From CAYTGM01 sp964437365 (GTDB lineage Bacteria; Sumerlaeota; Sumerlaeia; SLMS01), in NCBI GenBank assembly GCA_964437365.1, contig CAYTGM010000002.1, forward strand, positions 124,001 to 188,000: a stretch of 64,000 nt of DNA, read 5' to 3'. Each line of letters starts with the position of its first letter. Position 1 is the first letter of the stretch. The translations under genes and the position numbers were made by a program. Positions 44,761 through 53,618 of this stretch are shown here, in pieces. The notes under the pieces are model-generated. The model was not told where the DNA came from. It searched no databases and saw nothing but the letters and a program-made list of their open reading frames with translations.

Positions 44761-45840
44761 TCAGCTGACTTTCTTTCGCGCGGGAGGCGCCGTCGAATCT
44801 CGAACCACAAGTGGCGTGTCTAGAACGATATGCTGTCCCGGTTCGGTTTTGTTTTCGATACGTTCAAGAATAAGTTTCCCAACTGTCTTGCCCAGAAGAT
44901 AACCTTCGTGGGCGATCGTGGTCAGCTGTGGAGAGAGGAAATTTGTCCAGGAATCATTGTCGAAACCGACGATAGACAAGTCTTCAGGAAGTCTCTTATT
45001 CCATTTCCTGGCGCAGATGATAGCACCTGCAGCGATTTTGTCTGAGGCGCAGATGACACCACTTGGGCCTGGAAGCGATGATGAAAAGATCCAATCCAGC
45101 TGGACTTGAGCATCATCAAAGCCCGTTGCGAAGTCGCAGGATCTTACCCAGGAATCATTAACGGTTAAACCTTGTCGTTTCATTTCTTCAAGAAAGCCTT
45201 TGAGACGCTGATCGGCGTCTATCCAGCCAACATTACCACCGAGGAAGGCAATTTCACGATGGCCGATGGAAACGAGGTGACGCACAGCTCGAGCAACTCC
45301 ACCTTCGTTGTCAAATTCTGCAGAGCTGTAATTAACCTCTGAGAGATCTTCTTTTTTGTCGAGCCCTCCGAAGAGCACGATTGGAGCCTCTGATTTTCCA
45401 AGGGCTTTCAAATCTTCTGGAGTAATCTGGTCAGCTCGGATAGCAACAGCGCAGCATCTCGTTGAATCAACCAGTCGATTCGTCACATCTGAAAGACCTT
45501 CCTCCTCTTCTCTGGGGACAAGAAGGAGCAGGTTGAAGCCTTCTTCTGTGATGACTTTTTCAAATCCTGCAAGGGCGTCGGAGTGGAATTCACCGCGTAT
45601 CCCCATCGAGGAATCGAGGATCATGGCGATCGTGTCTGATGCGCCTTTTCTGAGTGCCTGGGCGGCACTATTGGGCTGATAGCCGATTTCTGCTGCAATG
45701 GCTTTAATTCTGCTCCGTGTAGCTTCCGAGACTCCTTTATTCCCATTGAGAGCCCTCGAGACAGTCATAAGGGAGACCTGCGCTTTTTCGGCGACAAGTT
45801 GTGCCTTTGCTTTTCGGTCATCTGATTTTTTCTTTGCCAT
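44761..45840 (-). CDS. LacI-family transcriptional regulator
   Basis: 359 residues from ATG 45840 (GGAG 10 bases before); the frame is open up to 45906, but that start lies within the promoter. N-terminal helix-turn-helix VAEKAQVSLMTVSRALNGNKGVS with hinge IGYQPNSAAQALR, then a periplasmic-binding-type effector domain (VICASDKIAAGAI, VGFDNDSW). Likely represses, until a sugar binds, its own operon and the divergent GH1 gene, which both carry a matching 16-bp motif after a TTGACA -35 box. Confidence 0.94.
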   Translation of the reverse strand: MAKKKSDDRKAKAQLVAEKAQVSLMTVSRALNGNKGVSEATRSRIKAIAAEIGYQPNSAAQALRKGASDTIAMILDSSMGIRGEFHSDALAGFEKVITEEGFNLLLLVPREEEEGLSDVTNRLVDSTRCCAVAIRADQITPEDLKALGKSEAPIVLFGGLDKKEDLSEVNYSSAEFDNEGGVARAVRHLVSIGHREIAFLGGNVGWIDADQRLKGFLEEMKRQGLTVNDSWVRSCDFATGFDDAQVQLDWIFSSSLPGPSGVICASDKIAAGAIICARKWNKRLPEDLSIVGFDNDSWTNFLSPQLTTIAHEGYLLGKTVGKLILERIENKTEPGQHIVLDTPLVVRDSTAPPARKKVS

Positions 45841-45875
45841 GTTTGGATTGCTCCAAGGGAATCGTGCTTTTCTAA

Positions 45876-45906
45876 GCGTTAACTTTAACTCACCGCTTCT
45901 TGTCAA
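45876..45906 (-). promoter_or_regulatory. lacI promoter and operator-like motif
   Basis: On the minus strand TTGACA (45906-45901) is followed after 9 bases by GAGTTAAAGTTAACGC (45891-45876). The motif matches the one at 46019-46034 in 14 of 16 positions and in the same orientation to transcription. No clear -10 is visible; GTTAAC with a 17-base spacer is the best candidate and lies within the motif. Confidence 0.6.
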
Positions 45907-45986
45907 GACTATTCGCTAAAATTAGTAGGATGACCTTTTGTCTGATCTTTTTCTTTAAAAAACGCTCCAACTGCTTCTTTTCTCTC

Positions 45987-46034
45987 TTGACAAGAGGAGC
46001 GATATCGTTAACTGCATAGAGTTAACGTTAAAGC
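45987..46034 (+). promoter_or_regulatory. GH1 gene promoter with operator-like motif
   Basis: TTGACA (45987-45992) precedes CGTTAAC (46006-46012) and GAGTTAACGTTAAAGC (46019-46034). CGTTAAC and GTTAACG (46021-46027) form a perfect 7-bp inverted repeat with 8-base spacer; TTAACGTTAA (46022-46031) is a palindrome with central CG. Both are reasonable LacI-family sites. The -10 is unclear. Confidence 0.6.
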
Positions 46035-46064
46035 AATGCGACGAAACGAAAAGCGATCTTACTT

Positions 46065-47396
46065 ATGATACGGTACAAATTTCCTCAAAACTTCCAGTGG
46101 GGCACCGCCACCTCCTCCTATCAGGTCGAAGGAGCCGTCGAAAATGACGGAAGGGGAGAATCGATCTGGGACACGTTCTCGAAAATTGAAGGAAAAGTCT
46201 TCAATGGCGACCACGGTGCCGTTGCCTGTGATCATTATCATCGCTATCTTGAAGACTGTGATATCATGGCAAGCTTGGGAATCCAGACATACCGATTCTC
46301 GATCGCATGGCCCCGAATCTTCCCGAATGGAAACGGAACGATCAACGAAGCAGGTCTTGAATTCTACGACCGACTTGTAGATGCGCTCCTTGAACGAGGC
46401 ATTCAACCTACCGCAACTCTTTATCACTGGGATCTGCCCCAGTCACTGGAGGATAACGGTGGCTGGCGTTCTCGTGATACCGTTCATGCTTTTGAAGAGT
46501 ACTCTCGAGTTGTTGTCCGGAAGCTTGGGGACAGGGTTAAGCGCTGGTTTACAATTAATGAACCATGGGTGGCCTGGTGGCTTGGCCATAGTCTGGGAAT
46601 TCATGCACCCGGGCGAAAAGATGATGAAAAAACTCTACGTCAGGTATCTCACCATCTCCTTCTTGCTCATGGAGTTGGAACCCGCGTGATTCGAGACGAG
46701 CTTGGAGCTCAGTCTCGTGTTGGTCTGGTCCACAACATGGGTCCTGTGATCCCCTTCACCGAATGTGAAAAAGATATAGAAGGATCCCGGCGAGCTTTCC
46801 GCAAAGAGAATGGATGGCTTTTGCAGCCAGTTTTCGAGGGCTGCTACCCGGAAGATGAATGGGTGCGACTGGGAGAAAATACACCCGATCTTGAACCGGA
46901 AGATCTCGCTATCATTTCAACTCCTACAGATTTTCTTGGTATAAACCTCTATACATCGAACGGAGTGGCGATTGGAGAGGATGAAGTAAAGGGATTCGAG
47001 AAATGGTATCCTCGAACCGACTTTGATTGGCCTATTGTACCCGACGCCCTCTACTGGGCGATTCGACATACATCAGACTTATGGGGTGTCCCTGAAATTC
47101 TCATCACTGAAAATGGCTGCGCATTTCCCGATGAGAAGAATGGGGAGAGTCCGTATGTTGAAGACCATGCTCGGGTATTTTACCTCAAGGAACATCTTAA
47201 GTCTGTACATCGAGCTGTACAGGAAGGACTCCCTGTAACCGGGTATTTTCTTTGGTCTCTTCTCGATAACTTCGAGTGGGCCGAAGGATACTCCAAGCGA
47301 TTCGGAATGGTCCATGTGGACTTTGAAACGCAGGAGCGCACGAAGAAGCTCAGCGCTGTCTGGTACTCAAAACTAATTGAAAATGGTGGATTCTGA
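46065..47396 (+). CDS. Glycoside hydrolase family 1 beta-glucosidase
   Basis: Hydrolyses beta-linked disaccharides or oligosaccharides in the cytoplasm, probably after uptake by the neighbouring ABC system. 443 residues, normal length. Acid/base Glu in TINEPW, nucleophile Glu in ITENGCA, with NFQWGTATSSYQVEGA at the N terminus and YFLWSLLDNFEWAEGY near the C terminus. No signal peptide. Beta-galactosidase or similar activities within GH1 cannot be separated by eye. Divergent from lacI, with shared operator-like motifs; followed after 63 bases by a secreted protein gene. Confidence 0.96.
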   Translation: MIRYKFPQNFQWGTATSSYQVEGAVENDGRGESIWDTFSKIEGKVFNGDHGAVACDHYHRYLEDCDIMASLGIQTYRFSIAWPRIFPNGNGTINEAGLEFYDRLVDALLERGIQPTATLYHWDLPQSLEDNGGWRSRDTVHAFEEYSRVVVRKLGDRVKRWFTINEPWVAWWLGHSLGIHAPGRKDDEKTLRQVSHHLLLAHGVGTRVIRDELGAQSRVGLVHNMGPVIPFTECEKDIEGSRRAFRKENGWLLQPVFEGCYPEDEWVRLGENTPDLEPEDLAIISTPTDFLGINLYTSNGVAIGEDEVKGFEKWYPRTDFDWPIVPDALYWAIRHTSDLWGVPEILITENGCAFPDEKNGESPYVEDHARVFYLKEHLKSVHRAVQEGLPVTGYFLWSLLDNFEWAEGYSKRFGMVHVDFETQERTKKLSAVWYSKLIENGGF

Positions 47397-47459
47397 ACAA
47401 GGACACTCTACCTGAAAAGTATGAAAGTGTCGAAGAAAGAGACACAGAAAGGTTCAACA

Positions 47460-48665
47460 ATGAGAAAAAACTTATATAGAAGCACGGTCGCAACACTTAT
47501 CGCAATAGGACTCCCAGCGGCGGGGTTCTCACAGTACTACGGAGTCATTGACAACTATTCAGGTATATCAGAGCGTTATCCTGCTCTTGTAAACTTGACA
47601 AGTAAGAATGGTGTCACGATCAACACCAACTTCTTCTTTGGTGGGGGAGCTGGTGGTGGTGGCGGTGAAAATCCAGATACGGGACCACTTGGTGTCGGAG
47701 ACAAATCCTTCACAATGGGCGGTGCCATTCAAGGTGGATTCATTGGATTGTTTTCAAACTTTCAGGATGGTTCCGCAACGATTGATTTCACTGCTGTGAG
47801 TAAAGGCCGTTCAAACACCGGTGTTACCGTTGACTTCAAAGACAATCAGAATGATGGCGATGTCTATGCACTTCGCCTCGAGTCGGGAGGGTTCGATCGG
47901 TCTCGTACTTATACGATCACTCCCACAGATACAAACTGGAATACCTACGCCTTTAACTTTACTGATGGCGTTCTCAATGAGTCCGGTGGAGCTTTCGACC
48001 CAACTGCACTCACGAATATTGTTGTTCTTCCCATTACGGAAGTTGGAGGAAACTTTGATTGTCGTGTAGACAACCTGGGTTTCATCAGTAACCTCGTACC
48101 AACTGATGGGTTTATTGAAGACTTCGAAGGATATACACCTGGAAATCTCGGGGCAGGTATCGGGCCTCTGGCAAACCTCAACCAGTTTGATGGTGTCATA
48201 GAAACTTTTGCTTTCGGGTCTGGTGCTGTAACAGATTCAAATGTTGTTGATGTTGGTGGTGACACCGCAGTAGATTGGACATTTTCAACAACAGAAGGTG
48301 GAATTGTATTCGACCTTGGTGATCCAGGGGCCCAGGTAGACATCAGTGCCTTCGATGCGCTTGAGATTTCTCTTGCTGTTGGCGAAGCTGGTGACGCCGT
48401 TGCCGTCCTTGTTGAAGACATTAATGCGGTGGGTTTCGGTGATCGCTGTAGTAATTCTCCTGCCGTGACAACCACCCTTCAAACCTTTCAGATTCCCCTG
48501 GCCAGTTTTGCCTGTGGTCCTCAAGGTTTGACGAATGATGCCGTCCACCGAGTTACAGTTGTGCCAACAGCAGACCAGTCGAACGGCATTACCATTACCG
48601 TGGGACATGTCGCTTTCGTAGATACGAGCACTTCTGTTCAAGACTGGCAGATGCTCGACGACTAA
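47460..48665 (+). CDS. Secreted beta-rich protein, two carbohydrate-binding-like modules
   Basis: 401 residues from ATG 47460 (AAAGG 7 bases upstream); the frame opens at 47421 but the signal peptide starts at the chosen Met (MRKNLYRSTVATLIAIGL, cleavage near FSQ). A Gly-rich loop (GGGAGGGGG) lies in the first module. Both halves (about 15-215 and 225-400) are low in Cys and Lys and rich in Asp/Thr, with FEDFEGYTPG and DNYSGISERYP starts, as in CBM-like jelly rolls of secreted glycan-binding proteins. Two cysteines in the last module may form a disulfide. Ends in a strong terminator. Confidence 0.75.
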   Translation: MRKNLYRSTVATLIAIGLPAAGFSQYYGVIDNYSGISERYPALVNLTSKNGVTINTNFFFGGGAGGGGGENPDTGPLGVGDKSFTMGGAIQGGFIGLFSNFQDGSATIDFTAVSKGRSNTGVTVDFKDNQNDGDVYALRLESGGFDRSRTYTITPTDTNWNTYAFNFTDGVLNESGGAFDPTALTNIVVLPITEVGGNFDCRVDNLGFISNLVPTDGFIEDFEGYTPGNLGAGIGPLANLNQFDGVIETFAFGSGAVTDSNVVDVGGDTAVDWTFSTTEGGIVFDLGDPGAQVDISAFDALEISLAVGEAGDAVAVLVEDINAVGFGDRCSNSPAVTTTLQTFQIPLASFACGPQGLTNDAVHRVTVVPTADQSNGITITVGHVAFVDTSTSVQDWQMLDD

Positions 48666-48694
48666 GTGCTTCCTTGTTCTATTCTCACTCCTGG

Positions 48695-48729
48695 TACCAT
48701 CCCCTTTTTGGGGATGGTATTTCTTTTTG
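48695..48729 (+). terminator. Rho-independent terminator
   Basis: TACCATCCCC (48695-48704) pairs perfectly with GGGGATGGTA (48710-48719) around TTTTT, and TTTCTTTTT follows. It ends the GH1-secreted protein unit. Confidence 0.93.
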
Positions 48730-48828
48730 AAGATCTGCTTGTTCAGGTTTTTCGAAAGAACTTAGCTTGAGCTCATAAGAAGAGGATCGTAGTTGTCGCT
48801 GAAAACAAAGAGAGGTAGAGTTTCTCCC

Positions 48829-49374
48829 ATGAACCTTGAACAATCAGTCCTTGATCGCATCCAACGAATAAAACTCATCGCCCTGGACGTTGACGGTGTC
48901 ATGACAGATGGGGGAATCTATCTTGGCGACTCAGGCGAAATGAAGAAATTCAACGTGCAGGATGGAGCAGGAATCGCCATGGCTATCAAGGCTGGCTACA
49001 AGGTCGCCATTATCACGGGTCGAGAAAGCAAGGCGGTAACATTGAGAGCCCAGGAACTTAAGATTGAAGAAGTTTATCAGGGCGTAAGTAATAAGGTCAA
49101 AGTCATGGAGGAGCTCTGCGAAAAGTATGGTTTTCAGCCCGCAGAGATCATGTATATGGGTGATGACATTCCGGACATACAGGCGTTTGAATACTGTGGA
49201 CTGGGAATTGTTCCCTTTTCAGGCACTGCAGATGCCAAGGCTCATGCACATTACATTACCCACCAAACCGCGGGTCACGGAGCTATACGCGAAGCGATTG
49301 AACTCGTGATGAGAAACCAGGGCTCATGGGAGCAGACGCTTAAAGAGTATCTGGACAAGAAGATTCAACAGTAA
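48829..49374 (+). CDS. kdsC: 3-deoxy-D-manno-octulosonate 8-phosphate phosphatase KdsC
   Basis: HAD phosphatase that makes free Kdo for lipopolysaccharide. 181 residues from ATG 48829: nucleophile motif LDVDGVMTDG (about 17-26), ITGRESKAVTLRA, and YMGDDIPDIQAFEYCG. Length and lack of a cap are typical. A TTG at 48793 with a nearby GAGG would add 12 residues; the ATG gives the family N terminus, though its GAGG lies 12 bases away. Convergent with lysA, one base apart. KdsD is encoded at 4.9 kb. Confidence 0.93.
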   Translation: MNLEQSVLDRIQRIKLIALDVDGVMTDGGIYLGDSGEMKKFNVQDGAGIAMAIKAGYKVAIITGRESKAVTLRAQELKIEEVYQGVSNKVKVMEELCEKYGFQPAEIMYMGDDIPDIQAFEYCGLGIVPFSGTADAKAHAHYITHQTAGHGAIREAIELVMRNQGSWEQTLKEYLDKKIQQ

Positions 49375-49375
49375 C

Positions 49376-50635
49376 TTACGATAGAAGCTTCTCGGATTCG
49401 AACAGACCTGCGATTGTTTCCCGCTCACGAATGAGGTTTGCCTCACCATTTTCGACAAGGATCTCTGCCGGTTTTGGACGCGAGTTATAGTTACTTGCCA
49501 TAACAAACCCATATGCTCCAGCATCCATGATTGCGAGCAGGTCACCCTGTTCAGGTGCAGGAGCTTCCCGGTTCAGAGCTATAAAGTCACCTGTTTCGCA
49601 GACAGGGCCAACAAAGTCGAGCCTCTCGTTCGTGGCATGAGATTGCTTAATGGGAAGTATTCGGTGGTGAGCCTCGTAGAGTGCAGGTCTCATGAGTTCC
49701 GTCATGGCAGCATCAATGATGATGAATTTACGTGTGTCGCCAACTTTCACATACTCGACACTTGTGAGTAAAACACCTGCTGGTCCCGAGATGGATCTTC
49801 CTGGTTCAAGCACCAGCGTCACTCCAAGCTCCTTAATACGAGGAGCCAGAGTCCCCGCAAAAGGTTTAATGTCGAGTGGCTTCTGACCTTCCTCGTAGGC
49901 TATACCGAAGCCTCCTCCAAAGTTCAGTGTTCTTAACTTCGCTCCGGTTTCGCTCATGAAGTTCTTAGCGTAATCAATCACGATATCCACAACCTGAGGG
50001 TGGACAGAGGAATCAAGAATCTGCGATCCAATGTGGCAATGTAGACCTTCTATACGAAGGTTTGGCATTGACGAGACGACCTCTTTCCCAAGCTTCAAGG
50101 CACGCTCCAGAGAGATACCAAACTTGTTCTCTGTCTTTCCCGTCGTGATATATTTGTGAGTCTTTGCATCGACGTTTGGATTGATTCGAATAGCGATCGG
50201 AGCGACTTTACCCATAAACGCTGCGACCTCATTAATCCGATATGCTTCTGGTTCTGACTCGACATTGAATTCTCCGACACCGGCGTTAATGGCAGCTCGA
50301 ATCTCTTCACTGGTCTTTCCCACTCCAGCAAAGATAACCTTCGAGCAATCAATACCTGCTTTTTGAACACGGGCAAGTTCTCCGCCACTAACAATGTCGA
50401 AGCAGGAACCTTCGTCCTTCAGCATTTGAAGAATTGCGAGGTTGCTATTACTTTTTACGCTGTATGCAACCATGTGGTCGACGTCTTTGAAGGCTTCGAC
50501 GACTCGTCGGAAGTTTTCCTTTATCAAACCTGCAGAATAAACGTAGAGGGGAGTTCCGTACTGCTTCGCGAGCGTGGAAAAAGAGACTCCGTCCGCCATT
50601 AACTCTCCGTTATCATAGTGAAAACCAGCCTTCAT
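49376..50635 (-). CDS. lysA: Diaminopimelate decarboxylase
   Basis: PLP enzyme that makes L-lysine from meso-diaminopimelate. 419 residues: PLP lysine in VAYSVKSNSNLA, HCHIGSQ, FGGGFGI, EPGRSISGPAG, and GPVCETGD near 340, with a YGTPLYVYS start. Alanine-racemase-type barrel plus beta domain. The kdsC stop is one base away, and a MoxR gene diverges about 175 bases upstream. Confidence 0.96.
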   Translation of the reverse strand: MKAGFHYDNGELMADGVSFSTLAKQYGTPLYVYSAGLIKENFRRVVEAFKDVDHMVAYSVKSNSNLAILQMLKDEGSCFDIVSGGELARVQKAGIDCSKVIFAGVGKTSEEIRAAINAGVGEFNVESEPEAYRINEVAAFMGKVAPIAIRINPNVDAKTHKYITTGKTENKFGISLERALKLGKEVVSSMPNLRIEGLHCHIGSQILDSSVHPQVVDIVIDYAKNFMSETGAKLRTLNFGGGFGIAYEEGQKPLDIKPFAGTLAPRIKELGVTLVLEPGRSISGPAGVLLTSVEYVKVGDTRKFIIIDAAMTELMRPALYEAHHRILPIKQSHATNERLDFVGPVCETGDFIALNREAPAPEQGDLLAIMDAGAYGFVMASNYNSRPKPAEILVENGEANLIRERETIAGLFESEKLLS

Positions 50636-50831
50636 TGTTCAAACCTGTCCTTATTTCATGAATTGATCGTCCGGGGACTGTTCACAGCGTTTGCGGGTGA
50701 GGCAACAGGACAATCCGAGATTTCTACAGATTTTCCGAAAAAGCCTTCATCGATGAGTACTTATTCCCTTGGCTTATTGAGAGAAAGATGGCTAACCATG
50801 TCATATAGAGTTGAGGAGACTCGATTTACTG

Positions 50832-51815
50832 ATGAAGAAAACAAATGCTCATAAAAAAAGTACTGCAGCACTGAAACTCGTGGATGAAGTCGAAAAAGTC
50901 ATCGTCGGGAAACGTCGGATCATCATGAGAGTTGTAGCCGCCTTGATGGCTAACGGGCACGTGCTATTGGAAGATGTCCCCGGCACTGGGAAGACGACTC
51001 TCGCAAAAACGCTCTCCCAATGTCTTGATGCGAGGTTCAAGAGAATCCAGTTTACCCCTGACCTGCTCCCCACTGACTTGACGGGTGTATCTATATATAA
51101 TCAGAAATCCCAGGAATTCGAGTTCAGAGAAGGGCCACTCTTTGGCAATATTCTTCTTGCCGATGAGCTCAATCGTGCCACTCCACGCACTCAGAGCGCA
51201 CTACTCGAAGCAATGGAGGAAAGGACCGTCACAATCGATGGAGCCTCACATGATTTGCCTGACCCTTTTTTCGTGATCGCGACTCAAAATCCCATCGAGC
51301 AGCACGGCGTATATCATCTACCCGAGGCACAGGTCGATCGGTTTCTTGTGCGCTTGAAACTCGGCTATACAACAATTACCGAGGAGCGTGAAATTGTTGA
51401 GGGGCAACGAACTGCTCACCCGCTTCGAGAAATTAAGTCGATCATATCCCTGGAAGATCTAAAACAGGAAATGGCAAAACTTCGTGAGATTGTAGTAGAG
51501 ACAAACGTATCTGATTATATTGTTCGTGTGGTGGCGGCGACCAGAGAACACCGTGATATTGAGTTAGGGGCGTCACCGCGCGCCAGTCTTGCTCTTTATC
51601 GCCTATGCCAGGCAACAGCCTGGATTGTCGGGCATGAATTTGTCACGCCTGACATGGTTAAGAAACTGGCTCCGTCTGTCCTTTGCCACCGAATCTTGCT
51701 CAAACCACAGGCAAGGTTGGGTGGGGTACAATCAGAGGACATCGTAGAGGACGTGCTGTCTTCAGTCGATGTTCCAATCGTCAGGATGAAAGATGGTACG
51801 ACAGATCATTTGTAG
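50832..51815 (+). CDS. MoxR-family AAA+ ATPase
   Basis: Chaperone-like ATPase that usually works with DUF58/VWA proteins. 327 residues from ATG 50832: Walker A EDVPGTGKT, Walker B LLADELNRATP, sensor IATQNPIEQHG, and a C-terminal ASPRASLALYRLCQA. TTG 50811 could extend it by 7 residues, but it falls on the GAGGAG that serves the later ATG. The DUF58 and VWA genes that normally follow are absent; a nucleotidase C-terminal domain gene overlaps its 3' end by 23 bases instead. Confidence 0.93.
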   Translation: MKKTNAHKKSTAALKLVDEVEKVIVGKRRIIMRVVAALMANGHVLLEDVPGTGKTTLAKTLSQCLDARFKRIQFTPDLLPTDLTGVSIYNQKSQEFEFREGPLFGNILLADELNRATPRTQSALLEAMEERTVTIDGASHDLPDPFFVIATQNPIEQHGVYHLPEAQVDRFLVRLKLGYTTITEEREIVEGQRTAHPLREIKSIISLEDLKQEMAKLREIVVETNVSDYIVRVVAATREHRDIELGASPRASLALYRLCQATAWIVGHEFVTPDMVKKLAPSVLCHRILLKPQARLGGVQSEDIVEDVLSSVDVPIVRMKDGTTDHL

Positions 51816-52602
51816 GTCAGAAACCGTTATCAAGACGGTACTTATTGTTGCCGCTGTTTGCATTTGCGGCTGTGCAAAGTTCGATCGCTCCCGAGCTGAG
51901 CTTGAGACTTCTGCTGAACACGGAGCAGAGTTCAGAGATCAGGCCACTCCTGTTCGAGCATCCACTCCAGCCGACCCAGCTATACAGAAGCTCCTGAGTC
52001 CTTACAAAGCGGAAGTGAGTAAACTGAATGAGCCGATTGGAATCGCGGCGGAGAACTTCTCAGTACCCGCTAGAGATGGCGGGTTTGGTTCAGTCATCGC
52101 TGATGTAATCCTCTGGAAAGCACGAAAAGACCTTGATTCAAGAGTGGACGCAGCCTTCACAAATTCTGGAGGTATTCGGGCACCCCTCGATAAGGGCAGT
52201 ATAACTAGAGCCCAGATCATGAAGGTCCTTCCTTTTGAAAACAGGATTGTTATCCTCGAGCTGGACAAAGATGAGCTGATGCAACTGGGTCAGGAACTGG
52301 CGAACACAAAAGGTGGAAACCCTATCTCTGGAATGGAGATTTCCGCTGCCCCTGACTGGAAACTGATGTCTGTATTGATTCGCAAAAATCGGCTCAAGGA
52401 TCAGGAGGGTCCCTTCTACATTGCGACAAATAGTTTTCTCGCTGCAGGCGGAGCCGGATCAGAACTTCTAAAGAATGCCAGAAAAGTAGAATATGATGTT
52501 CTGCTGAGCGATGCATTTATTGAGTATATACAGAATATTCAGGAAAGGGGAGATTCGCTTGTCATGCCGGAAAGAGCACAGCGATATTTCGTAGAGGAAT
52601 AG
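51793..52602 (+). CDS. Lipoprotein with 5'-nucleotidase C-terminal domain
   Basis: 269 residues. Lipobox CICGC (about residue 27), then a 5'-nucleotidase C-terminal (substrate-binding) domain: DGGFGSVIADVILW, TNSGGIRAPLDKGSITRAQIM, VLPFENRIVILEL and a NSFLAAGGAG loop. It lacks the metallophosphatase domain, which is in the next gene 4 bases downstream. Start overlaps moxR by 23 bases. Together they probably form a periplasmic UshA-like nucleotidase, tethered to the membrane by this lipoprotein. Confidence 0.9.
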   Translation: MVRQIICRSETVIKTVLIVAAVCICGCAKFDRSRAELETSAEHGAEFRDQATPVRASTPADPAIQKLLSPYKAEVSKLNEPIGIAAENFSVPARDGGFGSVIADVILWKARKDLDSRVDAAFTNSGGIRAPLDKGSITRAQIMKVLPFENRIVILELDKDELMQLGQELANTKGGNPISGMEISAAPDWKLMSVLIRKNRLKDQEGPFYIATNSFLAAGGAGSELLKNARKVEYDVLLSDAFIEYIQNIQERGDSLVMPERAQRYFVEE

Positions 52603-52606
52603 TATC

Positions 52607-53536
52607 ATGAGAATAAACCGACGTCAGTTTATCAAGAAGGGTCTGCTTGCTGTTGGCTCAATGAGCACCCTGCCAGGGATGGTTGCAGCGAATCAAAAAT
52701 CGACGCAGGCTCTCAAGTTAATTGTCCTGCATACGAATGATATACACTCGCACCTTGATCCAATGGCTACTGGTGAGTATAAAGGGCTTGGAGGCGCAGC
52801 GGCACGGTCCTCCATCATCAAAAGGATGAGAGAGCAGTTTCCACATGTCTTAACATTCGACTCGGGAGACCTGTTTCAGGGTACCCCCTACTTTAACCTT
52901 TTTCAGGGAGAGCCTGAAGTGAAAGTCATGTCAGCCACAGGTTATGATGCAATGACCATCGGCAACCATGATTTTGACGCGGGAGTTGAGAGGCTTGCTG
53001 AGTTAACAGAATCAGAGATGAATTTCCCTCTACTGAATTGTAACTATGATTTGTCCAGAAGTCCGTTAGATGGTCTGGTTAAAGAGTACATTATTAAAGA
53101 AATGGATGGCCTGAGAGTTGGAGTCATGGGACTTGGGATAAAGCTTGAAGGGCTTGTGATGCCTGGTCTCTTCGAAGGGGTTATCTATCGAAACCCAATT
53201 CAAGAGGCTCGTCGGGTAGCCAGGATCCTGGTTCATGAAGAAAAGGCAGACTATGTGATCGCCCTTTCCCACATTAATCATTATGCATCCGAGGGGGATC
53301 GCGAGCCCGGTGACCGGGATATCATTAGAGAAATCCCAGAAATTGACCTGGTATTGGGCGGTCACAATCATCTTCTCTTTCCGAGACCTGAGGTCTACAT
53401 GAGAAGGGAAGGGTTTGGGATGATTAACCAGGCAGGGTGGGCTGGAACCCACATCGGGATGTTGAATCTGGAAATTTTCGAGCGTAAACGTGTTGAGGTT
53501 TCGATGGCAGAAAATCTTCCTGTTTTCACCGCTTGA
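52607..53536 (+). CDS. Periplasmic metallophosphatase, 5'-nucleotidase N-terminal domain (Tat substrate)
   Basis: 309 residues. A Tat signal with NRRQFIKKG opens the protein. The binuclear site motifs are intact: HTNDIHSHLD, DSGDLFQGTPYF, GNHDFDAG, SHINH and GGHNHLLF. No C-terminal substrate-binding domain follows; that domain is the preceding gene. Probably dephosphorylates nucleotides or sugar phosphates outside the cytoplasm. This arrangement of separate genes with the C-terminal partner first is also known from Bacteroidota. Confidence 0.93.
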   Translation: MRINRRQFIKKGLLAVGSMSTLPGMVAANQKSTQALKLIVLHTNDIHSHLDPMATGEYKGLGGAAARSSIIKRMREQFPHVLTFDSGDLFQGTPYFNLFQGEPEVKVMSATGYDAMTIGNHDFDAGVERLAELTESEMNFPLLNCNYDLSRSPLDGLVKEYIIKEMDGLRVGVMGLGIKLEGLVMPGLFEGVIYRNPIQEARRVARILVHEEKADYVIALSHINHYASEGDREPGDRDIIREIPEIDLVLGGHNHLLFPRPEVYMRREGFGMINQAGWAGTHIGMLNLEIFERKRVEVSMAENLPVFTA

Positions 53537-53618
53537 AAGAAATTCAGTTTGAACCCCTTCCAATGAGAAGGCACGATTTCATCATCGAATTCATTCATCA
53601 CGAGTTGAAAGAGTTAAA

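Noticed and set aside
47945..48475. 176-aa minus-strand ORF
   Set aside because: Antisense shadow of the secreted beta-rich protein; Ser/Pro-rich artefact composition.
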